A stretch of 64,000 nt of DNA from Massilia yuzhufengensis (GCF_900112225.1 NZ_FOLD01000004.1:124001-188000); one strand, 5' to 3'. Shown: positions 47,022 to 56,938, numbered from the stretch's first letter. Program-made: numbers and translations. The notes: generated by a model not told the origin, from the sequence alone.

Positions 47022-48097
47022 CGCGCTTCCTTGCGCGCCGGGGCGGTATCGATTGTCGCCACCACCGACATGCCCGGCCGCAGGCGCTGGGCAAGCGGCT
47101 GGTTGGGGTCGATGCTGATCCGCACCGGGATGCGCTGGGCGATCTTGACGAAGTTGCCGGTGGCGTTATCCGGCGTGATGACCGAGAACTCCGAGCCGGT
47201 GGCCGGTGCGATGCGTTCCACGTGGCCGCGCAGGCTGGCCTGGTCGAGCGCATCCACCGTGAAGCGGACCGGCTGGCCAAGGCGCACGCCAGCCATTTGC
47301 GTTTCCTTCAGGTTGGCGATGATCCAGAACTGGTTCGGCACCAGCGCGGTGAGCTGGGCGCCGGCATTGACGAACGCGCCCTGGCGTACCGTCACCTGGC
47401 CCAGCTGGCCGTCGCGCGGCGCGTGGACCTGCGTGTTCGACAGGTCGATCCCGGCCAGCTTCACTGCCGCTTCCGCGTTGGCCACCGCGGCCTCGAGCGA
47501 GGCGCGGCTCACGCCCACCGAGCGCAGGTTCTGGCGCGCGATTTCCAGCGCGGCCCTGGCCCCCTCGCGCGTGGCCACTGCCTGTGCCTGCGCCGCCCGC
47601 GCGGCGTCGCGTTCGCGCGCCGACAGCGAACCGTCGGCCGCCAGTTCTTCCACCCGCTTCAGGTCGGCCTGGGCGCGGCGCGCCTGCGCTTCGCCGGAGG
47701 CCAGCACGGCCTGGTTCTGCGCGATGCTGGCCTGGGCGCTGCGATCGCTCTGCGCGTAGTTCTGGAGCGCCGCGCGCCTGGTCGCCAGTTCGGCCCTGGC
47801 CTGTTCCAGGCGCTGGGTCGGGATGCGGTCGTCGATGCGCACCAGGAGCTGGCCCTGCTTCACCTCCTGGAAGTCCTGCACGAGCACCTCGACCACGTAA
47901 CCGCTCAGCTGCGGGCTGATGATGGTCACCTGCCCCGCCACCTTGGCGTTCTCGGTGGCCTGCAGGCTGCTCTGGAATGGCGGCAGGCGCCAGGCGTAGA
48001 GCACCAGCAGCACGCCGGCCAGGGCGATGGCGCCAAAGGCGAGTGCGCTGAGCAGGATGCGGCGCGAGCGGGTGGGAGCGGTGGATGGTTCTGGCAT
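47018..48097 (-). CDS. HlyD/EmrA-family efflux adaptor
   Basis: 359 residues. One N-terminal membrane helix (about 13-34), then biotinyl-lipoyl segments around VTIISPQLSGYVVEVLVQDFQEVKQGQLLVRID, a long Ala/Gln/Arg coiled-coil hairpin and the second half TQVHAPRDGQLGQVTV. EmrA-like. It starts 1 nt after the MFS stop. Confidence 0.92.
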   Translation of the reverse strand: MPEPSTAPTRSRRILLSALAFGAIALAGVLLVLYAWRLPPFQSSLQATENAKVAGQVTIISPQLSGYVVEVLVQDFQEVKQGQLLVRIDDRIPTQRLEQARAELATRRAALQNYAQSDRSAQASIAQNQAVLASGEAQARRAQADLKRVEELAADGSLSARERDAARAAQAQAVATREGARAALEIARQNLRSVGVSRASLEAAVANAEAAVKLAGIDLSNTQVHAPRDGQLGQVTVRQGAFVNAGAQLTALVPNQFWIIANLKETQMAGVRLGQPVRFTVDALDQASLRGHVERIAPATGSEFSVITPDNATGNFVKIAQRIPVRISIDPNQPLAQRLRPGMSVVATIDTAPARKEAR

Positions 48098-48098
48098 A

Positions 48099-49769
48099 TC
48101 AGTCGGTGACGGGTTCGGGTGGAGGCGGCGCCCCGGGCGGCGGCGGCGCCGGCACGGCCTTCGGGGCGGGGAAGACATGCAGCCACACGGCGTGCACGAA
48201 GATCCATGCGGCGCTGGTTGCGGCAAGTATGGCAAGGACCAGGAAGACGTCGTTGTAGGCGAGGATGTTGGCTTCGCGCGTGGCGCTGGCGGCCAGCGAG
48301 GCCACGCCCTGGCGGGTGCGCGCGGCGGGGTCGGCCACCAGCTGGCCCACCGCGGCGGCGCCGGCCTGGATGCGGCTGGCCACCAGCGGGTCCAGGCTGC
48401 TCAGGTGTTCGGCGATGATCGACGAATGGAACTTCTCGCGCACGACCTGGAAGCTGCCCACCAGCGCGGAGCCGAGCAGGCTGCCCAGGTTCTGGGTGAG
48501 GCCGAACAGCACCGAAAAGCTGATCAGGTTGGCCGGGTTGGCGATCACGGTGCCGATCAGCGAAATCACCAGCGGGCCGAGGAACAGCGTGCCGCCGAAG
48601 GCCAGCAGGCTCTGGCTCAGGTACATCTGCTCGGGACGGATCTGGTTGGTGGCATGCGCATCGATCCAGGCGCCCAGCGCCATGATCAGCAGCGAGATCA
48701 CCTGCGGCGCCATCAGGTGGTTGACGTTGACCGTGAGCGCCGAGACGACGATGCCGGCCACGGTGGCGCACAGCACGATCAGGTACAGGGTCTGCAGCTG
48801 GTCGTTGTCCAGGCCGACCGCACGCAGGAAGCCAACCGCGCCCACGCTTTGCTCGGACAGCACGATGCGCACCAGCAGCATCGACAGCGCCAGGCGCAGG
48901 ATGTTACTGCTGGCGAACCAGCGCACGTTCAGCAGCGGGTTGGCGCGATTGTGCTCGACGCAGAATGCCGCCGCCAGCAGGAAGATCGCGCCGGCCAGCG
49001 CCACCCCGATCCAGGGCTGCTCGAACCACCACAGCACGCGCCCGAAGCTGATGGCCGCGCACAGCAGCGCCATGCCCGGCGCAAACAGGGCGAAGGTGAC
49101 GAAATCCATCGGCCGGAAGGCCTGGAAGCGGTCGCCCGGCGGCAGCTTGAGCAGCAGCACGGCGCCGAGCGAGACCAGCGCCAGTCCCAGCTCGAAGATA
49201 TACAGGCCGCGCCACTCGGCGATCTGCAGCAGGTCGTTGGAAAAGATGTAGGCCAGCGGCAGCGCCAGCTGCGCGCAGCCCAGCGCCAGCGCCACGCCGC
49301 GCAGTCGCCACTCCTTCTTGAAGGCCTGCAGCACGTAGTACAGGCCGAGCGGCGACACGGCCGCCGCCAGCATGCCGTGCGCGGCGCGTACCGCAATCGC
49401 CGACCCGAGGTCGTTGACGAACAGGTGGGCGAAGGTCACCAGTGCATACAGCACCAGGAAGATTTCGGTGAACAGGCGCAGCCCGAACTGCTGGCGGAAC
49501 TTCACCAGCAGCAGGTTCATCGAGGCGTTCGCCATCACGTAGGCGGCCGGCAGCCACGCGGTTTCGGTGGAATACGCGCCGAGCACGCCCTGCAGGTTGA
49601 TGAGGTTGACGGACACCAGCGCGTTGCCGAGGCCGCCCGTAATCGTGATCAGGATGCCGACGAACAGATAGGCGAAACGCAGCGGGGTGGGATGGGCGGG
49701 GGTCGACGGCGAGCCCGGGAGCATCGGCTTCTCGTCCGGCGCCCACTCGCGCGGCGCGTACTTGCTCAT
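48099..49769 (-). CDS. EmrB/QacA-type MFS multidrug transporter
   Basis: 556 residues with about 14 hydrophobic segments (DHA2 topology) and a Pro-rich C-terminal tail. Motifs such as YSTETAWLPAAYVMANASMNLL follow the DHA2 pattern. Start ATG 49769 (MSKYAPREW) has AGAGAGGA upstream at slightly long spacing. It heads the tripartite efflux operon; substrates are unknown. No regulator gene is adjacent. Confidence 0.92.
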   Translation of the reverse strand: MSKYAPREWAPDEKPMLPGSPSTPAHPTPLRFAYLFVGILITITGGLGNALVSVNLINLQGVLGAYSTETAWLPAAYVMANASMNLLLVKFRQQFGLRLFTEIFLVLYALVTFAHLFVNDLGSAIAVRAAHGMLAAAVSPLGLYYVLQAFKKEWRLRGVALALGCAQLALPLAYIFSNDLLQIAEWRGLYIFELGLALVSLGAVLLLKLPPGDRFQAFRPMDFVTFALFAPGMALLCAAISFGRVLWWFEQPWIGVALAGAIFLLAAAFCVEHNRANPLLNVRWFASSNILRLALSMLLVRIVLSEQSVGAVGFLRAVGLDNDQLQTLYLIVLCATVAGIVVSALTVNVNHLMAPQVISLLIMALGAWIDAHATNQIRPEQMYLSQSLLAFGGTLFLGPLVISLIGTVIANPANLISFSVLFGLTQNLGSLLGSALVGSFQVVREKFHSSIIAEHLSSLDPLVASRIQAGAAAVGQLVADPAARTRQGVASLAASATREANILAYNDVFLVLAILAATSAAWIFVHAVWLHVFPAPKAVPAPPPPGAPPPPEPVTD

Positions 49770-49993
49770 CCGATCATTCCTCTCTGCCGTTGCCACCTTC
49801 ACATGATAACCGTTCACAAAAAACCACGTCGGACACCGAAGCGGCGCGTGGGCCGTTGTCATTCGTCTACGCCTCGTAAATTTACCAGCTGGAATTGACT
49901 AAACGGATATTGCTCTGGCTTTTCTGCGTACCTAGAATCAACTTATGCCATCGGGAAATTGTTCCGGATCGCAAGCAGTCGAGACAGAGTCAC

Positions 49994-51247
49994 ATGTATC
50001 CACGCCTCACGCTTCGCAACCTGTGCGCCGCCTTTCTTGCGGCCTGCGCCATGCTCCCTGGCATCGCCGTGCAACAGGAGTTGCAACTTGATCACCGCAT
50101 GAACGAACACATCGAGCAGGTGCCCGCCGGCCCGCAAGGCCGCGCCATGCTCGAGACCACCGTGTTCCAGCCAAACGGCCCCGGCCCCTTCCCGCTGATC
50201 ATCATCAACCACGGCAAGGATCCGGGCCGTCCCAGCATGCAGCCGCGCGACCGCTTCTATTTCATGGCCGCGGCCTTCGTCAAGCGCGGCTACGCCGTGA
50301 TGGTGCCGATGCGCCAGGGCTTCGCCAATTCCACCGGCCACTATCGGGAGTACGGCTGCAACATGACGGCCAACGGCTATGCCCAGGCCGAAGACATCGC
50401 CGCCACCCTCGCCTATGCGCGCCAGCAGAAGTGGGTCGACACGGACCGCATCGTCGTCGCCGGCCAGTCCTACGGCGGCCTGGCGACCATCGCGCTGGGC
50501 ACCCGCGACCTGCCGGGCGTGCGCGGCCTGATCAACTTCGCCGGCGGCCTGCGCGACGACAGCGACCGCTGCGCCTGGCGCTCGGCGCTGGTGTCGGCAT
50601 TCTCGGAGTACGGCGCGAAATCGAAGCTCCCTTCGCTGTGGATGTACGGCCAGAACGATTCGCTGTTCGGCCCCGAGCTGGCCGGCCGCATGCACGCGGC
50701 CTACGAGGGCGCCGGCGGGCGCGGCCGCCTGGTCGAATTCGCCGCGTTCAAGCGCGATTCGCACGGCATGCTGGCCAGCCGCGATGGCGAAAAGGTGTGG
50801 GCGGACGACACCATGCGCTTCCTGGCGCAGATCGGCATGCCGACCAAGGTACTCCACGAGATCCCCGCGCCCCCGAGCCCGGCGCGTACCGACTTCGCCG
50901 AGGTGGACAACGTCGACGCGGTGCCCTTCCTGTCCGAAAACGGCCGCCGCGCCTACCAGGAATACCTGACCAAGATGACGCCGCGCGCCTTCGCCGTCTC
51001 GCCAAGCGGCGCCTGGACCTGGGCCGAAGAAGGCGAAGACCCGGACGGCCGCGCGCTGGCAACCTGCACCGCCAAGAGCACCGAGCCGTGCCGCCTGTAC
51101 TCGGTGGACGACTACGTCGTGTGGAATGGCGACATCGACCAGGCCGAGGAAGCCGCCGTGACCGCATCGGTCACCCCGGCGCCGAAACTGGACGCGGCTA
51201 GCTCCGCCCCGTCGACCTCCATCGGCAGCAATAAAGCCACCAACTGA
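49994..51247 (+). CDS. Secreted alpha/beta hydrolase (dienelactone hydrolase-like)
   Basis: 417 residues with a signal peptide (MYPRLTLRNLCAAFLAACAMLPGIA). The alpha/beta core has PLIIINHG (oxyanion region), the nucleophile in VVAGQSYGGLAT, and a probable catalytic His in FKRDSHGML. A C-terminal extension of about 110 residues follows. The substrate is unknown. A MITE-like element begins one base after its stop. Confidence 0.85.
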   Translation: MYPRLTLRNLCAAFLAACAMLPGIAVQQELQLDHRMNEHIEQVPAGPQGRAMLETTVFQPNGPGPFPLIIINHGKDPGRPSMQPRDRFYFMAAAFVKRGYAVMVPMRQGFANSTGHYREYGCNMTANGYAQAEDIAATLAYARQQKWVDTDRIVVAGQSYGGLATIALGTRDLPGVRGLINFAGGLRDDSDRCAWRSALVSAFSEYGAKSKLPSLWMYGQNDSLFGPELAGRMHAAYEGAGGRGRLVEFAAFKRDSHGMLASRDGEKVWADDTMRFLAQIGMPTKVLHEIPAPPSPARTDFAEVDNVDAVPFLSENGRRAYQEYLTKMTPRAFAVSPSGAWTWAEEGEDPDGRALATCTAKSTEPCRLYSVDDYVVWNGDIDQAEEAAVTASVTPAPKLDAASSAPSTSIGSNKATN

Positions 51248-51248
51248 A

Positions 51249-51405
51249 CTTCGGGGTCAGGTCTGACATTTGGACACGAGCTCGGCCATAGCTCGCCAGC
51301 ATCGGCGCCAGGCTTGCGATTTCGCAGATGATTCGGTCATCGCCTAAGGCCATAATCTGCTTCTATCGTTGAGTCCGTGTCCAAATGTCAGACCTGACCC
51401 CGAAG
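51249..51405. mobile_element. MITE-like element 2 (30-bp perfect terminal inverted repeats)
   Basis: 157 bp with perfect 30-bp inverted ends beginning CTTCGGGGTCAGGTCTGACA. Its left end is one base from the hydrolase stop; its right end runs into the lipase gene and supplies that gene's ATG. The interior differs from element 1 except near the ends. Confidence 0.88.
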
Positions 51406-52584
51406 TGCATCGTTCACGCGTTGCTCGCAGTTTGCGCGCTGGGCGCGAGCGTGCCGGCGGCTTCGGCCAACAATGACCCGGTGATCCTGGTGCACGGTTT
51501 TCTCGGCTTCGGGCCGGAGACTTTCGAGCACAGCGGCTTCAATTACTGGGGCGGCTATGGCGACATCGCTTCGCACATGCAGGTCTACCGTGGGCCGCGC
51601 ACCGTGTTCGCGGCGGTGGTGGGGCCGGTCAGTTCCAACTGGGACCGGGCGGCAGACCTGTATGCCCAGATCAAGGGCGGCTGCGTGGATTATGGCGCGG
51701 CCCACGTGCGCAAATATGGCCTGCCGGGCCAGCAGCAGAAGCCTTCCGGCAAATGCTGGGCCGCCGATCCCGGGAACAACCCGAACAACTATCCGCTCGC
51801 CCTATACCCGGCCTGGGACGCGCAGCACCCGCTCCACTTCATTGGCCACAGCCAGGGCGGCACCACCATCCGCGCGCTGGTGCGGCTGCTGGAACAGGGA
51901 TCAAGCGACGACGAAGGCGGCCACGAGCTCTACCTGGGCGGCAAGGTGGGCTGGGTGCGCAGCGTGACGACCATCTCGGCCCCGCACAACGGCACCACCT
52001 TCGCCGACGCCGTGCTGAACGTCACGCCGCCCTTCCAGACTCCGCTCGGCGAGGTGTTGAAGCATCGCTGGGCCCAGTGGGAACTGTCGCCGGACGGCGC
52101 GCGCGAATTCAACGCCTGGGCGCGCACTTCTCCCCATATCTATTACTACTCGGTGGGAACGGTGGCGACCGAGGCCGGCAGCTGGTGCTGCAACGGCACC
52201 GACCGCATCCTCGCCCCGATCCAGACCACCTTCCACCAGTACCCGCGGCTCGACATGATCCCGGCCTTCAAGGCCACGGCCGGCGAATGGATCGTGCCCT
52301 CGCCGCTGCAGCACGGCCTGGGCGGCTACACGCAGGCGGGGGCGGGACGGGTGGGCGTGGACAGCGACTGGTTCGCCAACGACGGGGTGGTCAATACCGC
52401 GAGCATGCGCGCGCCGGCCGGGCACCCGGTGCGCGATTTCGACGGGCGCTCGGTGAAGGGGACGTGGAACTTCCTGGGGAACTACAAGGGATACGACCAC
52501 TTCGATATCCTGAACTGGCCGAATCCGGGGCCGTCCGCGAATGCCTTGTACGAGCGGGTCAGCGATATCGTGTTCGGGTTGTAG
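51385..52584 (+). CDS. Secreted triacylglycerol lipase, family I.5-like
   Basis: 399 residues. The pattern DPVILVHGFLGFG, FNYWGGYGDI, GPVSSNWDRAADLYAQI and FIGHSQGGTT (Ser156) matches Geobacillus/Staphylococcus-type lipases; catalytic Asp is probably in the VDSDWFANDG region and His in YDHFDILNW. The first seven codons (MSDLTPK) come from the terminal repeat of a MITE-like element; the rest of the signal peptide (CIVHALLAVCALGASVPAASA) follows. No other ATG precedes the signal peptide and no good ribosome site is seen. Confidence 0.88.
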   Translation: MSDLTPKCIVHALLAVCALGASVPAASANNDPVILVHGFLGFGPETFEHSGFNYWGGYGDIASHMQVYRGPRTVFAAVVGPVSSNWDRAADLYAQIKGGCVDYGAAHVRKYGLPGQQQKPSGKCWAADPGNNPNNYPLALYPAWDAQHPLHFIGHSQGGTTIRALVRLLEQGSSDDEGGHELYLGGKVGWVRSVTTISAPHNGTTFADAVLNVTPPFQTPLGEVLKHRWAQWELSPDGAREFNAWARTSPHIYYYSVGTVATEAGSWCCNGTDRILAPIQTTFHQYPRLDMIPAFKATAGEWIVPSPLQHGLGGYTQAGAGRVGVDSDWFANDGVVNTASMRAPAGHPVRDFDGRSVKGTWNFLGNYKGYDHFDILNWPNPGPSANALYERVSDIVFGL

Positions 52585-52606
52585 CCGGCTGCAGCAAGCG
52601 CCGTCC

Positions 52607-54514
52607 TCAATTCACATTGCGCAAACCCCGCGCCAGGTCCGACAAGCGGTACGGCTTGCTCACGAACGTATACTCCCCCAAGCGGTACTGGTCCAGCTTG
52701 AGCGCCGGTTGCGGATAGCCCGAGGCCAGCATCACCTTGATATTCGGGTAGTTCTCGCGCGTGTACTGCGCCAGCTCGAGCCCGTTCACGCCGTTCGGCA
52801 TCACGATGTCGGTGAACAGGATGTCCACGTCGCGACTGGCCAGGAGGTTCATGGCTTCCTGGCCATTGGACGCCATGGCCACCTCGTAGCCCATGCTGAT
52901 GAACAGTGCCGAGGCCACGTCCAGCAGGTCCGGTTCGTCCTCGACGATCAGGACCGTCTCCGAATCGCTGCACGCCACCTCGCCTTCCTGCGGCGCCACG
53001 GCCGGCAGGTAGATCGTGATGGTGGTGCCATCGCCAGGCGCGCTATGGATCACCACGTCGCCGCCCGACTGCTTGATGAAGCCGTAGACCTGCGACAGCC
53101 CGAGGCCCGTGCCCTTGCCGGTTTCCTTGGTCGTATAAAAGGGCTCGAACGCGCGCTGCACCGTTTCCGGTTCCATGCCGGTGCCGGTGTCGGTCACCGC
53201 GATGCACACGTACGGTCCCGGCGCCAGCCCTGCCACCTCGTTTTCGCGCAGGGTGACCGGCGCGGTATCGACCTCCAGGCGGCCGCCGTCGGGCATCGCG
53301 TCGCGCGCATTCACCACCAGGTTGAGCAGCGCCGATTCGAAGCGGGCCGCATCCACCACCGCGTTGCCGGCCTGCGGGTCGAGCCTGAATTCGAACTCCA
53401 TGCTGGAATGCCCGGCGCGCCGCAGCACCGACTCGAAGCCGGAGATCAGGCGGTTGATGCTGCGGGTTTCCGGCTGCAGCGGCTGCTGGCGTGCGAAGGC
53501 AAGCAGCTGCTGGGTGAGCGTGGCGCCGCGGTCGATCGCGCGCCGCATGCTGTCGAGGGTCTTGGCGTCGGCGCCGCCCTGGCGCGTCATGGTCAGCACT
53601 TCCAGGCCGCTGGCCAGCACCGACAGCAGGTTATTGAAGTCATGCGCGACGCCGCCGGTGAGCTGGCCGATCGATTCCATCTTCTGCGACTGGAACAGGG
53701 CAAGCTGCGCCTGCTCGAGCGCTTCGGCGGCCTGCTTCTTTTCGGTGAGGTCGCGCGTGATCTTGGCGAAGCCGATCAGGCCGCCCTCGTCGCCATGGAT
53801 CGCATCGATGATCACGTGGGCCCAGAAACGGGTGCCGTCCTTGCGCACCCTCCAGCCCTCGGACTCGTAGCGCCCCACCCTGGCCGCCGTGCCCAGGGCA
53901 TGTGCGGGCAGGCCGCGTTCGCGGTCTTCGTCCGTATAGAAGCGCGAGAAATGGCTGCCGACGATTTCGGCGTAGGCATAGCCCTTGATGCGCTCGGCCC
54001 CGACATTCCAGTTCGAGACCACGCCTTCGGGCGAGAGCATGTAGATCGCGTAGTCGGTCACGCCCTGCACCAGCAGGCGGAAACGCTGCTCGCTGTCGCG
54101 CAGGGCGTCCTCGGCCAGCTTGCGCTGGGTGACGTCGCGGGTAATCTTGGCATAGCCCAGCAGGTGGCGCTCTTCGTCGTAGATCGGGTCGATCACCACG
54201 TGGGCCCAGAAGCGGGTGCCGTCCTTGCGCACGCGCCAGCCTTCGGCTTCGTACTTGCCGTGCTCGAAGGCGTGCGCCAGCGCCCGCGCCGGCAGGCCGT
54301 CCTCGCGGTCTTCCGGGGTATAGAAGCGCGAAAAGTGCGAATTCAGGATCTCATGCGCCACATAGCCTTTGAAGCGCTGCGCACCCGCGTTCCAGCTGGC
54401 CACGTGGCCGGCCGGGTCGAGCATGTAGATCGCGTAGTCGCTGATGCCGGCGATCAGGTACTGGAACCGTTGTTCGTCAGTCAGCGGCGGTTTGCTGGAG
54501 TGTTGCGGAGTCAT
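52607..54514 (-). CDS. PAS-PAS hybrid sensor histidine kinase
   Basis: 635 residues: two PAS domains (about 20-135 and 145-260) that are near copies of each other (both contain SHFSRFYT, EGWRVRKDGTRFWAHV and YAKITRD/FAKITRD), a HisKA domain with His in GGVAHDFNNLLSV, a HATPase domain (GTGLGLSQVYG) and a C-terminal receiver with FTDIVMP. No membrane segment. Divergent from the bacteriophytochrome gene (176 nt). Signal unknown. Confidence 0.93.
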   Translation of the reverse strand: MTPQHSSKPPLTDEQRFQYLIAGISDYAIYMLDPAGHVASWNAGAQRFKGYVAHEILNSHFSRFYTPEDREDGLPARALAHAFEHGKYEAEGWRVRKDGTRFWAHVVIDPIYDEERHLLGYAKITRDVTQRKLAEDALRDSEQRFRLLVQGVTDYAIYMLSPEGVVSNWNVGAERIKGYAYAEIVGSHFSRFYTDEDRERGLPAHALGTAARVGRYESEGWRVRKDGTRFWAHVIIDAIHGDEGGLIGFAKITRDLTEKKQAAEALEQAQLALFQSQKMESIGQLTGGVAHDFNNLLSVLASGLEVLTMTRQGGADAKTLDSMRRAIDRGATLTQQLLAFARQQPLQPETRSINRLISGFESVLRRAGHSSMEFEFRLDPQAGNAVVDAARFESALLNLVVNARDAMPDGGRLEVDTAPVTLRENEVAGLAPGPYVCIAVTDTGTGMEPETVQRAFEPFYTTKETGKGTGLGLSQVYGFIKQSGGDVVIHSAPGDGTTITIYLPAVAPQEGEVACSDSETVLIVEDEPDLLDVASALFISMGYEVAMASNGQEAMNLLASRDVDILFTDIVMPNGVNGLELAQYTRENYPNIKVMLASGYPQPALKLDQYRLGEYTFVSKPYRLSDLARGLRNVN

Positions 54515-54690
54515 GAGCCGGTGCTTCCGTAGGTGCGGCAAAGTCCTATCATATCGCTATTGGGCAATATTTGACGCGCGGCTCGCTTGTATAGGCAAGG
54601 AAAACCTGCTATTTCTGCCAGCCTGAGAACGGATCTGCCGGAATTGACGCTACAATGCCGGATTGAATTATCGCGCTCCCGTTTGCCCCC

Positions 54691-56931
54691 ATGACCCAGG
54701 CTCCGACCAAGCTCCTCGACCTCAGCCGTTGTGCGGATGAGCCGATCCGCACCCCCGGCAGCATCCAGCCGCACGGTTTCATGTTGACCTTGTCGCCGGA
54801 GCTGGGCGTGCTGCAGGCCAGCGCCAACCTGGCCCACTGGACCGGCGTGCCGCTGGAGGCCGCGATCGGCCAGCCGCTGGCGCAGTCGGTCGGCGAAGCC
54901 GCCGCGGCGCGCATCGCCGCCGAACTGGGCGCCGGCGCCCTGCCTTCGCGTCCGACCTACATCGGCACGGTCACCACGGGCAACGGTGGGCATTTCGACG
55001 TACTGGCCCATGCCTGGGACGGCCTGGTCATCCTGGAATTCGAGGGCGTGGACCGCGCGGAGGCGGCCGACTTCCGCCACCTGTATCCCCTCATCGGCGA
55101 CTTCCTGCTCAACGTCAACCGCTCGGCCGCGATCCCGGCGCTGTCCGAACTGGCCGCGCGCCGCATGCGCGACGTCACCGGCTACGGCCGCGTGATGGTC
55201 TACCAGTTCGACCCCGACGGCCATGGCCGCGTGCTGGCCGAATCGAAGGAAGAGGGCTACGAATCCTATCTCGGCCAGTACTTCCCGGCCAGCGACGTGC
55301 CGGCGCAGGCGCGCGCGCTCTATACGCTCTCGCCGATCCGCGTGATCCAGGACGCCAACTACGTGCCGGCGACGCTGGTGCCGGAACTCAATCCGGCTAC
55401 CGGGGCCCGCAACGACCTGTCGTTCGCGGCGCTGCGCAGTGTCTCGCCGGTGCACCTGCAATACATGCGCAACATGGGTACGCTGGCCTCGATGTCGGTG
55501 TCGATCATCGTCAAGGGCAAGCTGTGGGGCCTGATCTCCTGCCATAACGCGGCGCCCTGCCCGGTATCGGTCGAAAAGCGCACCGCCTGCGAGCAGCTGG
55601 GCCAGATCCTGGCGCTGTGCATCGAGTCGCGCGAGGACGCCACCGAACTGCAATTCCGGCTCGACGTGCGCCGCATCATGGTCGAAATGCTGGGGCGCCT
55701 CACCAAGGGCGCCGACTTCCTCGACAACATGAGCGCGGTGTTCCCCGAGCTGCTGCGCTTCGCGCGCGCGGGCGGCGTCGCCATCGTCGTGGACGACCGT
55801 GTGCTGGCCTACGGCGACACACCGGACGAACCGGAGATCCGCGCGCTGGCCGGCTGGCTCTCGCTGCACGGGCACACCGAGATCTTCCATACCGACCACC
55901 TCAAGGACGTGTACCCGGCCGGCGCCGGCTTGATCCGCAACGCCAGCGGCCTGCTGGCGCTGCCGATCTCGCGCATCCACCAGCACTACCTGCTGTGGTT
56001 CCGCCCGGAGGTGGTGCAGACCATCGAATGGGCCGGCAACCCGCACGCCAAGGACGCCGCGCCTGGCAGCCCGGCCCAGCTCACGCCGCGCCTGAGCTTC
56101 CAGTCCTGGCGCGAGACCATCCATGGCCGCAGCCTGCCGTGGCACAGCGCCGAAATCGAACTGACCGTCGAGTTCCGCACCGCCTTGCTGGGCATCGCGC
56201 TGGAACGCGCCGAGCAGATGGCCGAACTGGCCGAGGAGCTGGGCCGCGCCAACAAGGAGCTCGAGGCCTTTTCGTATTCGGTCTCGCACGACCTGCGCGC
56301 GCCGCTGCGCCACATCGTCGGCTTTTCCGACCTCTTGATCGAATCGGCCGGCGCCGAAGACCCGCAGCAGCGCCAGCGCTTCCTCAAGAACATCAAGGAA
56401 TCGGCGCGCCTGGCCGGCAAGCTGGTGGACGACCTGCTGTCGTTCTCGCAGATGGGCCGCGCCGCGCTGCGCCCGGCCAGGGTCGACATGAACGAGCTGG
56501 TGGCGGGCTGCATCGACAAGCTCGGGATGGAAATGCACGGCCGTAACGTGGAGTGGCATATCGAGCCGCTGCCGGTGGTCGAGGCCGACCCGACCTTCCT
56601 GCACCTGGCCGTGTTCAACCTGCTGTCCAACGCCGTCAAGTTCACCGGCCAGCGCGATCCGGCCGTGATCACCATCAGCTCGGAAGACGGCCACGGCGAA
56701 ACGGTGTTCCACATCGCCGATAACGGCGCCGGCTTCAACATGGACTATGTCCACAAACTGTTCGGCGTGTTCCAGCGCCTGCACCGCATGGAAGACTTCC
56801 AGGGCACCGGCATCGGCCTGGCCAACGTGCGCCGCATCATCGAGCGCCACAACGGCCGCACCTGGGCCCATTCCGTGCAGGGAGAAGGCGCGACCTTCTC
56901 GTTCAGCCTCCCGAAACACCCATCCCCTTAA
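54691..56931 (+). CDS. bphP: Bacteriophytochrome histidine kinase
   Basis: 746 residues. PAS-GAF-PHY photosensory core: biliverdin-binding Cys14 (LSRCADEPIRTPGSIQPHGF), PASDVP with D202, conserved His255, and the PHY tongue motif PRLSF at 466-470. The output module is a HisKA (His533 in SVSHDLRAPLRH) and HATPase. It senses red/far-red light. No haem oxygenase gene for biliverdin is in the window. The response regulator gene follows 7 nt downstream. Confidence 0.96.
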   Translation: MTQAPTKLLDLSRCADEPIRTPGSIQPHGFMLTLSPELGVLQASANLAHWTGVPLEAAIGQPLAQSVGEAAAARIAAELGAGALPSRPTYIGTVTTGNGGHFDVLAHAWDGLVILEFEGVDRAEAADFRHLYPLIGDFLLNVNRSAAIPALSELAARRMRDVTGYGRVMVYQFDPDGHGRVLAESKEEGYESYLGQYFPASDVPAQARALYTLSPIRVIQDANYVPATLVPELNPATGARNDLSFAALRSVSPVHLQYMRNMGTLASMSVSIIVKGKLWGLISCHNAAPCPVSVEKRTACEQLGQILALCIESREDATELQFRLDVRRIMVEMLGRLTKGADFLDNMSAVFPELLRFARAGGVAIVVDDRVLAYGDTPDEPEIRALAGWLSLHGHTEIFHTDHLKDVYPAGAGLIRNASGLLALPISRIHQHYLLWFRPEVVQTIEWAGNPHAKDAAPGSPAQLTPRLSFQSWRETIHGRSLPWHSAEIELTVEFRTALLGIALERAEQMAELAEELGRANKELEAFSYSVSHDLRAPLRHIVGFSDLLIESAGAEDPQQRQRFLKNIKESARLAGKLVDDLLSFSQMGRAALRPARVDMNELVAGCIDKLGMEMHGRNVEWHIEPLPVVEADPTFLHLAVFNLLSNAVKFTGQRDPAVITISSEDGHGETVFHIADNGAGFNMDYVHKLFGVFQRLHRMEDFQGTGIGLANVRRIIERHNGRTWAHSVQGEGATFSFSLPKHPSP

Positions 56932-56938
56932 GGCCACG

